Below, piece by piece: positions 24,501-36,500 of a stretch of 64,000 bases of DNA (its first letter is position 1; every line of letters begins with the position of its first letter). Source of the DNA: Mermis nigrescens (taxonomy: Eukaryota > Nematoda > Enoplea > Mermithida > Mermithidae); the NCBI GenBank assembly GCA_036768485.1, contig JAVLUZ010000157.1, positions 14,263,877 to 14,327,876 of the forward strand. The letters are read 5' to 3'. Made by a program: the position numbers and the translations under genes. The notes under the pieces are model-generated. The model was not told where the DNA came from. It saw only the letters and a list, made by a program, of their open reading frames with translations, and searched no databases.

Positions 24501-27500
24501 CCGGTGCGAAGCGCCGGAAAATTTTGAATTTAGATGCTAAAAAGTGTGCTAAAAACGCATTTGGCTGTCCTTTTAGTTGACTTTTAGAATTTTTAATTTT
24601 TCCGTTTGGGGGACCCTTGTGAAAAATAAAAATATTTTTCCATTTCGGAGGGGGGCGGACCCCCCCCTCCCCTGGCTGGTTACGCCCCTGAGTGTACATA
24701 TGTGCATATTTCAGACAGAATGCTCGATAACCTCTTGTTCCTATTCTAGGCTTTTTGAATGCGAAAAGAGAATTTTTCTACTTTTTTACTTCAATTTTTG
24801 TATTGTTTTCTATTTATCTGCGCATGTGGCTGGGAGCGATTGATTTCCATTTTTAGTAAAATGGCTCATTTTAGAAGGTTTTTAAAAATTATTTTTTCGA
24901 TAATGTTCAAATGTCAAAGTTCCATGCGCTTCATTCTTGAGACGCTTGCTTATTGTTCTGTAATGAACAAATTATTCGTTTATATGTAAATGCTCACTGT
25001 GCGGAATATACTTTCTCTATCGCCATTTCTATACTTGCTTTTTGTCATTTTAACGACGATATTTTTATGAGAATGTGATTTATAGGCTTCTGCGGCAAAT
25101 AGTGCGAGCACATCCAGTACTCATTCAGTCAATATTGCAGAGGAATTAAATGAGGATATTAGCTTGAAGCATGGTCAAATGATCAGCTTGCTCGACACGA
25201 TGTCCGAAAAATTCGCTAAAGTTTCTCGATTGCATGACGAAAATACGACAGAATCAGATTACGTAAGATGATTTACTTTGCTTGGAGTACTGTTTAGCTT
25301 ATGTTCATTGATTTAAATCAGTTGTTTTCTAGTTGACCATACATGATCTTGGGGGTTCACCCCCGGGAAAATTTCCACTCTCAAGAAAAATTTTCATTCC
25401 CCCCAGAATTCGCGATTTTTCGAAAGTTCCCAAAAAATTTTCTAAAGATTTGTAAAAAAGGGTGCTTTTCTAAGCGTCTATTTGCTAAGTGTCAAATTTT
25501 CGGCACTTGGCGTCGTTATACTCGTACTCATATTTTGACTATATTTTGTTCAATTTGTACGACTTCTTTTATTTTTTTGAATTTTTTTATGTCTTTATGC
25601 TCTAGAAAGATAGAACATCGTCAGAAACGCCTGAAAACGATGTTTTTGACGCATACCCACCATTTTTGGGCCCCAGAAAAGGCACTTTATAATTTCACCC
25701 CCCTGTAGAATTAATACTGTGCATGTCTGTAGTTGACTACATAGAATCATTAAGTAGTATGCACATTACATATAAGAATTTACGTAATCAGGGCCTTATT
25801 TACGGGGAGAGGCTCCCCTTGACGGAAAATAAATTTTGAAAGGTAAGTTATGCACGGAAAGAAGGAAAACTTATTTATCTTTGTGGTTAAATGTTTAAAT
25901 TTCTATGCTTCGCGCCATACATATGTAAAGTATTTTCCATAATTTTGGTTTCAGCGTTTTAGCTCGACTAAAAAAGGCACTTTATTATTGATGTTTCATT
26001 GAGATGACATTTCTTCGAAAATGCCCTTCGGCCAAATCCTCGACATGGGCCTCCACATAATATAGTGATGGGGGACGATGGTGAATTTTTTTATGTGTTC
26101 AATATTCATGGATTGGTGATATATTTCGTAATGCCCAAGTAAAAATTTTGTAGTAAATATTTTTTTACGAATATGCGAATTTGGTAAGAGTACCATATGC
26201 AGTTTGCTTGTAACGCTTATTATTATCTTAATATTCCGATATTGTTAAATTTATATGATTATGATTATAATCGTATTGTTCAGTTAAGTTACTATAATTT
26301 TTTTGGGTCAAGTTTTCATTTTTGTTTGTTGGTATCTTTGCCATCTTATTATTTGTAGTTCCTTATTCCTCTTAGGGCAGTTGTTTTCCGTTTTTATTAC
26401 ATCCCTGGTTGCTGCTTCTGTTCGACCAAATTTTTCTAGCTATTCATCGTTTCATGTCGTGTGTACGAGAACACTACTCGTATGTGCCTTCGACTTAGTG
26501 ACTCAATTTATACATAAACGTTTCATCTCTTCCCGCCTTATTGCTTAATAGCGGTTGATCTTCTAACTCCGTTGAAATCCTGAGGATCAGAAAAATATGC
26601 AGATATGTAGGTATTGCGAAGCGGGTTTTGTTTGAGTCTGCATATTTTGGCGAAAGTTGTAATACTACATATATAAAAAGCATTTATTTTACTTTGCTCA
26701 TAAATTGTTTATAACTGAGATTTAACTGACGGTCTGAAAAGGTTTTAATCACTAAGAAGAATCACAATATTTCATATATGTAGATCCTTTGCTTTTAAAC
26801 TGATTATCAGTCGACCGTAGAAGTTCTGGTGATAGACGCCATGGACATCTATAGTCTGTCGCTCGGGAGACGAACGCCCTCATTACTGTAACACCCGATT
26901 TCTCATTTTCAATTGAGTAGGTAGCATAGCAGCTACTGATCCGAGCAATGTGAAAATCGGGTGTTACAGTGATAAGGACATTTGGTTTCGAATTATTCCA
27001 TGCACGTAGTTAAAAAATACATATACACTTGTGCTGTTATTCACTAATGATCGAAAGTAAAGCCAAATCGCTTAGTATTTAGATATATCTAAGCATGCTT
27101 ACACTTAAAGAGAACCCTTTATTGTCGCTAGTTGTTCGGTTATTTTGTGCGGTTGTCAAATTTTCTCAAATCAGAAATATGTTCAAATTAAATCTAGGAA
27201 TTTTTTAAAACGAGGAAGAAGAAAAACGTATCACTTGAAGATAGTATGGAAAAAAAATCAGAAATTATTTTCCTTTCTTGTCATGAGCATGGAAGAGAGG
27301 GGTATCACTCTCCCTGAGTTTTAAAAAACTGATAGATATATCTTAATTTTGGCCGAGAAAATGTTGCTATATAGCCTTTCTGGTCTCAGAAAGCTCCCCG
27401 ACCCAAAGTCGGACATCCCCTCCCAAAGCCCAAAAATTTTTGACCCAGCCCCCGATTTTCGGAAAAAATCAAATTTTTTGGTTTTTAAGGTGTTTTTTGG

Positions 27501-30500
27501 CCGTTTTAGGCCGAAAATTTGAGGTCATTAAACCCCTCCCCTAAAAAGGCCGGGACCCCCAAATTTCGAGCCGTTACATGTATGTTATATAGTCGTTTTT
27601 TCTGAGTTCTAGAAGCATTTGTGACTATTTTATCGATTCGAAATGGGATAAATAATTTTAGCCCAAAAAGTCAATATAGCTATGTTTGCAAGTTCAAAAA
27701 GGGTATTTGCCACAAATGCTCAAAAACGATGATCCTAAAGCAACGTTACCGTTTTTTGCTGTAGAATCATTTTTTACAAAGCACTACTTAGCTGTCTACA
27801 ACTTTTTAATTTTCATCACTTTCTGTTACTTTGACCTTGCACACCTATGTTTCTTGTCAGTGAGCTTTGCTAAACGTAGCAAAATTATTTTAATCATAAT
27901 CATGCTCAGTGGCGGATTTACGATTTTCTAAGGAAGGTGGTATCCCAACTTTCCCAAAAACAGTCAAAAATAGGTCCAAAATTTGCACCTAACGCGCGAA
28001 ATAGCGTTTTTTCGGTGTTTTACATTACTTTAACATAAAATCGCTTGTGACGCAATATTTTTTCTTTTGAAAATATTCAAAGTTTTTGACAATTTGTGCG
28101 AAAAAATCATTAAATTTCTTTGACTTTAACAAAAATCTGGCGCGAAGCGCCGGAAAATTAGTGAAATTAAGGCGGATAGACGTCTAGAAGCATGATTTGC
28201 TGCTTGATTCCCTGTATTTATAGCATTTGATGCGAAAGATCGAAGTTTTCAATTGAAAATAGAAGGAAACTATGCAAAAATAGCTGTTTCTGCTGTTAAA
28301 ATTGTTTTGAAACCTACATGAACAGAAAATGGCTTCCAGGTCGCCAAGAAAGTAAATAAATGTCATGTGTATCATCAGGCGCGTAGCGCCGGAAAACTTT
28401 GAGAAATTATGGTCACTGTCGGCCAAGAATCATTGCAAATTGTATATCCATTCATTATCTCGTCAAATATTTTTGGCTAAGAGGGGCGGCCCCCCGCCCC
28501 CTTAAATCCACCTCTGATCATGCTTGATTAGAAGAATCGAATAAATCGCCTGAACCTTCGTCCAGGAATCAGGGAGCACGTCGATACGCGCTTCGGACGA
28601 AATAAGACGCAAGTACGAAAGATTGAAAGACGATTACGATGTGAAATCGCGACAGTGCGCGCAATTAGAGCGCGAACTGGACGTGCAAAAATTAAGAGCC
28701 AAAAAGCCCAATTTGACGTTGGCCGAAAAATCCAAAGAAATTAAACGCGAATTGGAAGAATTGAAAGACAGGAAAGACGCTTGCTTGCACGAAATCCAAC
28801 GCATCGACATTGGAGAAGATAGCCCAAGATCTCAAAGCACTGGAAAACAATTAGTCGATCGTTCGTCCGGCGATGATTCGATCGAAGCGACGGACGAAAA
28901 TCGAGCGCAGTTGTCGTTAAAAAGGACCATTTCGTCGCCTAATATCGCAAAATCGCCCGGTCGAGATTGGGACGAGGTGGTTGAGGGGAAAATTAGCGTA
29001 AAGCCGATTATTCCCGACCGTTCAACCAAACCGTAATTATTTATGACGCTATATTTAGAGCAGTGGTACGTAAACATGCGTAGCGTGGGAATTCTGGGGG
29101 GGATAAAATTGTAAAGTGCCCTTTTAGGGCCCAAAATGGTCAGCACACGTCAAAAACATTGTTTTTCGGCGTTTCTGACCATTCTCTATCTTTCTGGAGC
29201 ATAAAAACATTTTATAAAATTCTGAAAAACCAAAAAAGTCGGATAGATTGGATAAAATATAGCCAAAACATAAGTACACCGAAAATTTGACGCTTTTCAG
29301 CAAATATGTAGATGAAAACGTTAAAAACGCACCTTATGTACCACAGGTGCACAAGGTCAGGGTCGGCAGGGGGTTGAAATACCAAAAATCCAAAACAGTT
29401 AATTTAACTTTAACGAATTTTTTTGCTGTTTTAACGATCAAAATGGTTAAAATATCCTATAAAACGTTTTTTCGTGGTAATATAGCATTTTAAGAGCCTT
29501 TTTAGTCCATTTTGACTGCATTATATCACTTTAAGACTAGAAAATGAACAAATTTATCAATTTTGTGCGCTTTTTGAGTAAAAAGTATACATGAGCATGG
29601 GTAGTATTAGCCCCTGAGCTTCGAAAAACTGATAGCTAGCTAAACAACGATTTTGGCTAGAGAGCCATTGCTGTATAGCCGTTTTTGGGCTCATAAAATT
29701 AGCTATATAGTCTTTTGTAGCTCAGAAATGCTATTTAGTTGCCTTTTCTGAGTTTCAAAACGACATATAGCTATTTTATCGACTCCAAAACGAGATTAAT
29801 AGCTATTTTTAGTCGAAAAAGGCTATATAGCTATGTTTGTGAATCAAAAAAGCTATATAGCTAGTTTTCTGAGACCAAAAAGGCTATATAGCTAATTTTC
29901 TGAACCCAAAAGGACTATAGAGTCGTTTTTACGAAGCGCATAGCTATCTAGCAATTTTTGGTTTTCACGCTCTTCTGAAAGTTTGACCCAACGCACCTAT
30001 GGTAAAAAGTACTTAAAAGTACTAATCTGGCGCGAAGCGCCGGAAAATTTTTGACGTTTTTACTGCTTTTGACCTCAAAAATGATGCAAAAAGGTTCCAT
30101 CAGTTCAATTCGCCGGACGGTATCTGTCCGGCTGATTCTTTAAGGGTTAATACCCCCATCCCCCTATGTGCATGTATGTTATGTACGAATTTATAGGAAA
30201 TCTTTTGAAGCTTTTGAAAAATAAATTTTGATGGAGGTAAATTTTTCTACGCTTTGAAAATCCCCCAAACCCCCGCCCATCCAGATAATGTATAATTGCG
30301 ACGTAAGTTTTCACGTTATTTGGTCGTTATCTGGATCTGTAAATGCATAAATTATATCTTGAAGTGACATGTGAATAGAAGCCTACTTTTTTACTTCACA
30401 AAAATACCTATAAAATTAATTGAAATATATTTGAGCGTTGTCTTATAGCCTTTTAGACCACTTCATGGTCAGTTTGTGGTTGTTGTTGTTGTTGTAATTG

Positions 30501-33500
30501 CCGTCACATGTTGTCATCCATCGATCGATCAAAGGTCTAGAGAGGCCACTACTAATTGTGGCCCTTTCCATAAGTCACTGACACGAGCTTGTGTTGGTCG
30601 GGATGGACAGTTGAAGAGGTGTCGTGTATCTTCTGTTGCCGCCAAACAACGTGGGCAGGTGTCAGGTGTGAGGCCGCTGGAGTCGAGTTTGCTGCGCGTG
30701 GACGCCAGCATGTAACTGTAGCCACATCTAAGTTGGGCTAAGGTGGATCTTGTTTGGCGAGGTAGCAATTTCTCTTGTGGGGATATATTGGGAGGGCGTC
30801 GGTTTATTAGTGGGTTGCGTTGAATGAAACGAAGGCGACAGGCCTGGATAGCATTCTGATGGAGCTTTTGCAGTTGTTGTTGCAGTGAAGCTGTTGAGGG
30901 TAAAGTTGTGAGGTGCCGTTTGACTCTGTCGTTCGAATACATTTTAAGTGTGTTTTTCAGCCGAAAGTTCCGTTGCCGCCGTGTAGGTGGTCCAGGACAA
31001 CCAAAAAGTTGCCTGCACGGATGTTGGTCGTGGAGGCAAGATGCATAGAATTGGTCTGTCAAAAGTCGATTGTGGACTTGGACCGTCAGCATACGTGTTT
31101 CGCTGTGTAGATGGTCAATTGGCGACATTTGAAGGCAGCCAGTAATAGTTCTAAGTGCGGTGTTCTGGCAGATTTGGAGTTTGGCAAGATTTGAGGATGT
31201 TAGTGTTGGTGTCCAAACTGGTGCCGCATAATTAAGAACCGATCTACAGATCGCCTTATAAGTGAGGAGCAATGTTTCTTTGTTAGAGCCCCATGATCGG
31301 CCAGCTAAAGCTTTGATGATGTTGTTTCGTTTCTGAATACGAGATTTCAGAGCTTCAACGTGTTGTTTGAAACAAAGACTTGGGTCGAAGAGAACCCCAA
31401 GAATTTTAGGGTTCTTAACGGTTTGAAGTCGAGCATTATTAATAAAAATGTTTAGTTCCAGCGAGTGTTGGCGTGTCTCGGGAGTAAACAACGTACAAGT
31501 AGATTTTTCCGTCGAGATTGTGAGGTGGCGCTGCTGAAAAAATGAGGAAATGTCTGTCAGATAGTTGTTCATGTTTGTTTCCATTGTTTTCACATTCGAG
31601 TCGCTGGTGAAGATGGTAATGTCGTCAGCGTATGATACGATATGAATGTGTGGTGGTGGCAATGGAAGCTCACGAATGTAAGCATTAAAAAGAGCTGGTG
31701 AGATCACCGAACCTTGAGGCACACCCATTCTGGTGATGGCGTAACTTGACGATGAGTTTCTAAACTGACATTTGGCTTCTCTTCCGCGCAAATATGCCAC
31801 CAGCCAGCGACAAGTCCAACCAGGCATCGTGGAGTCCGCCAAGATCTTGATTAACGTCGTGTGGTCAACTGAGTCAAATGCTTTACTGAGGTCTAGAGCT
31901 ATAGCAATAGTTCTCTTAGCTGGTTTAGGGCAGTTGAATCCTTGGCAGATTGCTGTGGACAAGTTAAGCAGGGCAGATGTAGTTGAGTGACGTGGTCGGA
32001 AACCATGCTGATGAGCCGCAGGTGGAAGGTGTTCTACGATTATTGGAAGCAATAAACGTTCCATAATCTTTGCTGCTGGGCATAGGATTGAGATGGGGCG
32101 GTAAGAGGAGGCTGTGTTTGGTTCTTTGCCTGGTTTGGGAAGTGCGATGATGGTGGAGCGTTTCCAAATAACAGGTAAAGTAGCCGTTGATGCAGATAGG
32201 TTCAATAAGTCAGTCAACGTTTGGAGGCCACAGGGGCCCAAATGCTTCAAGAATGGCATGGCAATGCCATCTGGACCAAAAGCTCTTGAGTTTTTGGCTG
32301 AGGTGATAGCTAATTTCACCTCGTTGATGGTGAAGAGCACTTGTTGTAATTGTTTGCTATGTACATGACGGATGATACGGCGTGTAGCGGTAGAAGAAGA
32401 ATGTTGTCGAACTGCCGTAAATTGTTTTAAGAGCTTTGTGGCGATTTTTCGATTATTAGTTTCTTCACCACTATCAAAACGAATAGGTACATTGTCAATT
32501 CCTCGACTTTTCCCATCCAATGATTTTACCGTTGCCCAGAGATGTTTTACGTTAGCTGAGCGATGGTCTAGCGAGGTGACAAAATCGTGCCATTTTCGCA
32601 TTTTTCTTGGTCACATTCTTTGACAATAATTTCGTTTATAATAGCAATTCTAGCAGAGGATGGATTAACTGCTCTGATCGAGTCACGTTCTTTGACGAGT
32701 CCCTGAATATGGTCTGATAAAGATGGGTTGTAAAGTTTACGACGACCATAAGGTATCGACTTCTTAGCAGCAGCGATTATCGCACGTCGGAGTGTAAGTT
32801 CTCTTTCATGGACAGACGAATGAGCATTAAGTCGCGATGACAGGAGAATTTGCTCAGTAATGTCCGTGAAAAGTTTCCAATCAGCCTTGCTGAAGTTTAC
32901 ATATGTTCTTTTAGCCGATGTAACATACTCCATGGAGAAGTCGATTTTGACCAAAATTGGTAGATGGTCTGATGCGAGGGTAATTTCTGTGCTCCATTGT
33001 AAGGATGATGCTAGATTAGAAGATGCAAGCGAAATGTCTGGAGACGTTGGACGCTGTACGTTTGTTGAGGGGAGACGAGTAACGCATTTTTCATTTAAAG
33101 GGAGCAGGTCGGATTGGTCAATTAGATCAGCAATTATATTGCCACGGTTGTCATTGATCGTCGAGTGCCATAGGTTGTGATGGGCGTTGAAATCGCCCAA
33201 TATAATGATGTTATCCTTGTTGAAAATATCTGTAAGTGGCGGACTGTATCCGGTAGGGCAGCTGGATGTAGGCGGGATATAGATGTTGACTAAGGTGAAA
33301 ACACCCGCAGGGAGAGTAAGTGAAATGGCGGCACATTCCATAACGTTGTCTTTACAAGAAGTAGGTAGTTCAACGCTTCTGGTGAGAACATCTTCTCGTA
33401 TTAGAAACGCTAAGCCGCCACCAATCGTAGTGGAGTTGCGATCGAAACGAATCAGACGATAACCATATGTTTTAGGATCCTTCGTTTTTGCGGAGAGTTT

Positions 33501-36500
33501 GGTTTCTTGAAGCAGTGCGATGGCAATATCATGCTTATTGAGAAAGTCCATTAGCTCGGAGAGTTTGTTTTTGATGCCATTGATATTAAATTGCAAAATA
33601 TTCAGTGGACGTTTTTGGTTAGGTTGAGGTATTATCACACACTTAGGGCAGCGGTAGTTGTTCTTATTGTAGTCGCGAATGTTCCTCAGACCACTACAGT
33701 TTATATTGCTGTGAATCCACAAGTTGCAATTGGAGCAATAAACAGAGCTATAATAGGCATTCTTTCCACAAGAGCCGCGAGGAAAGCGGTTCACATGAGT
33801 AGGTCCCGGATTTGACTCGACACCAGCACGTAGTAGCAGTAAACGGAGCAGCATGGCTGGTAAGTGCTGCTCCGCATATAAAAACCCAAATCGATCGATG
33901 GATTTCTCCATGTGCGGAGAGGTTGTACGTCGTTTGATCTAACTGTAGATATTGAAGTTGGGACAGGCACACTTGCGTAGATCGTAGTTGATCGACGACG
34001 AAAGCGACGTAATTCGTGCCCGTCAGTTTGTGGTCGCCTGGCTTTGAGAGATTTTATTTTCTTTTTTAAGTACACTGATATCGAATCGGAAATAGATGTA
34101 AACAATGAAATGGCAGGATAAGTAATTTATTTGTTAATTCGACATGATGTCAAGCAATACGTAGTAAGCCAGTTTTTCGGTTATTTTGCCTTATTTCCTA
34201 GTGAGATATACTTTTTTCAAGCCTTAACTTGAATTTATGCTTTAGTTAAGTAATATACGTAAATGCCAAAAAGGGGCTAAGAAGCAAGTTTTTGCCGAAA
34301 AAACGGGGTGATAAAAAATCTTGGCTTTTGAGAAAAAGGACTGCACACGCTAATGGGAATATTCCTATTTAGGCCCGTAACTAGGGGGATGTGGGGGCTC
34401 GAGCTCCTCGAAATAAAGGAAAAATTTGATTTTTCACTAGGTCTCCGGAAGGAAAAAATTGAATCTTCTCAAAGTGAACTAAGATGACTACCAAATAGAG
34501 TTTTATCATACTTTTAAGACAGTCAATTCAAAATTTTTCGGCGCTTCGCGCCTAATGTCCTATTTTTTCTATAATGCTTGTCATGTACAAAGCCCAAATG
34601 TGACTTGGACATATTAGATATGTGGCAATTTAACTTACCAAGTTTAAATGATCAACTTAACAATTTCTATTTTTAAAAATAATGAAAATTCACCAAAAAC
34701 CATGGTTTTTACTGAAAGTCGGGTGGTGCAGATGGGCAACTCAGCCATTAGCACTTCATCCTAATCAATACGAAGACTTTCAGTTTAAAGTGCAGTAATT
34801 TTAACGCATTTTAACATATATTCATCAAGAATTTCAAAAAAATTTCAGCGCTTTGGGCCAAATATTATACTCAATATCTAAATTTATCCGCAAACCCGCG
34901 TTTTAAACACTTCAGAATTGATTCTTATTTAATCTAAAGCTTTATGTGCTTGCATTAGACACTAAAATTCAGTCTTGCAAAGTATTTAACAATAGCTTTT
35001 GTCCAAGACCATCGAAATTTTTTCTAATTTTCTATAAATTTTTTTACCGTTGCATAGAGTTCGTCGAGAAACGTCCAAAAACGCATTTATTTTTGCGTAG
35101 CGTTTAAGGTTGTTAGGAAAATTGACTTTAAAAATTTCGAGCCTTCTCCCCAAATAAAATCCTTGTTACGGGCCTGCCCCTGTTGTTCCTCTTATATCTG
35201 TGATAATAGTCGTGAGTTGTTTGAAATCGAAGATCAAATTTCCGCTCAAGTCATGTTCTTGTTCTGTTGTATTATAAAATTCAGCGTATTCCTAATTTAT
35301 TGGCAAGACATTGCACGATGTAGGCGTTCCAATTTTTCTAATGTTTTCAGTCGAGATACCGTAGCCACACAAGCTAATCTGGTTCAAGAAAATGAATACT
35401 TCTACAAAGCACTTAGATCCATTTCGGGCCCTATGGCTGCCGTCGTAAGCTACTGCCTCATGTCTTCAACTTTTTCTGCATGTACAGATAAGAAAAAACC
35501 ATCTTTTAGAAAATCCTAATGTTTCTCACAAAAAAACCAAAATTCTCGAAAATAGCCGAATTTTGAAATTGGCTCTTCATACGTATTCTCGTACATGCAT
35601 TTATGTTAAGACATCAATATGTGCTTCGAAATTTCGAGCTTTGTGAACAATCATTCTATTTACTGTAGTCTATTTTACGGAACTTTGTTCATGGAAATCA
35701 ATTTTCAGCGATCTAGCGTGCAGCTACAATGTGGTTTTTAGACAGCATACTGTAATATCATTTTGCATATTAAAACTTTATATGCTCATCGATTTGCTAT
35801 GCGCTGTATCTTGATTGCTGCTTCAGTTAAAGCACTTTTCAAATCGATTTACGTCGATTCAAGAATTATGATCTATGCACAAGGTTTCGTGAAACAGACT
35901 ATAGTAGCTTTATTCTTCTTTTCAATTGTTTCGCAACCTGATTTATGAATAAGCTCAGAAGCATCAGAGACCAATCGCTTTGAAGTGTTTCCTCGTTTTA
36001 TTCATACTTTAAACTCAATATATCGAAATGTTCACAGTTTTTCCTTTTTAATGTCAGCACAACATGCATATTTACATTGTTCGTCCAAGGGGGAGGGGGT
36101 GTGGCAGACCCAACATAATTTGATCTATGTTTTGAAAAATTCGCCGAGATGGCTCGCAAAAACTTCATTTTTTGACGTTTTTTCGACATGATCTATCCGT
36201 TAACATATTACAATTCGAACTTTTAAAAAAACATTTTTCAGTCAAAAAGCTATATAAAAAGTGTCATTTTTTAGTCGCGGTTCAGACAAAATTATGGAAA
36301 ATACTTCACATCTTGCGCAAAGCGCCAAAAATTAGTTGATTTTACAACAACGACCTTCGACTTTTCTATCTTTCCGTGCATCATCTTACCTTTCAAAATT
36401 TTTGTTCCGACCAAGGGAGCGGCCTCCTTATATACGGCCCTGTGTACATTTATGTTCTTATAAATAGCGTTTTTATTAATGTCCCATCTTTTTTTACCAC

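Larger units (their letters stand above)
29071..30294 (-). mobile_element. Family A MITE (minus) interrupted by a 430-bp family element
   Basis: The family A sequence starts near AAACATGCGTAGCGTGGG, breaks at 29341, and resumes at 30179 with TTATGTACGAATTTATAGG in the right order, ending near AATGTATA at 30294. Its own TSD is unclear. Confidence 0.72.
30481..34021 (-). mobile_element. Near-complete non-LTR retrotransposon (Jockey/CR1-like)
   Basis: It is flanked by a 13-bp TSD GTCAGTTTGTGGT (30468-30480 and 34022-34034). On the minus strand the order is a ~110-base 5' leader, an EEP endonuclease ORF (33911-32568), an RT ORF (32601-30529), a very short 3' UTR and a (CAA)n tail. Length is 3.5 kb. 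The long TSD and simple-repeat tail fit target-primed reverse transcription. It lies antisense in USP8 intron 9. One frameshift separates the two ORFs; otherwise both frames are open, so the insertion is probably young. Confidence 0.93.

Noticed and set aside
25343..25708. 121-codon ORF in intron 8
   Set aside because: Coincides with a family A MITE; other copies of the same MITE have broken frames.
30476..30715. Plus-strand ORF starting MVVVVVV
   Set aside because: Reads the (GTT)n complement of the retrotransposon tail and the antisense of the RT ORF.
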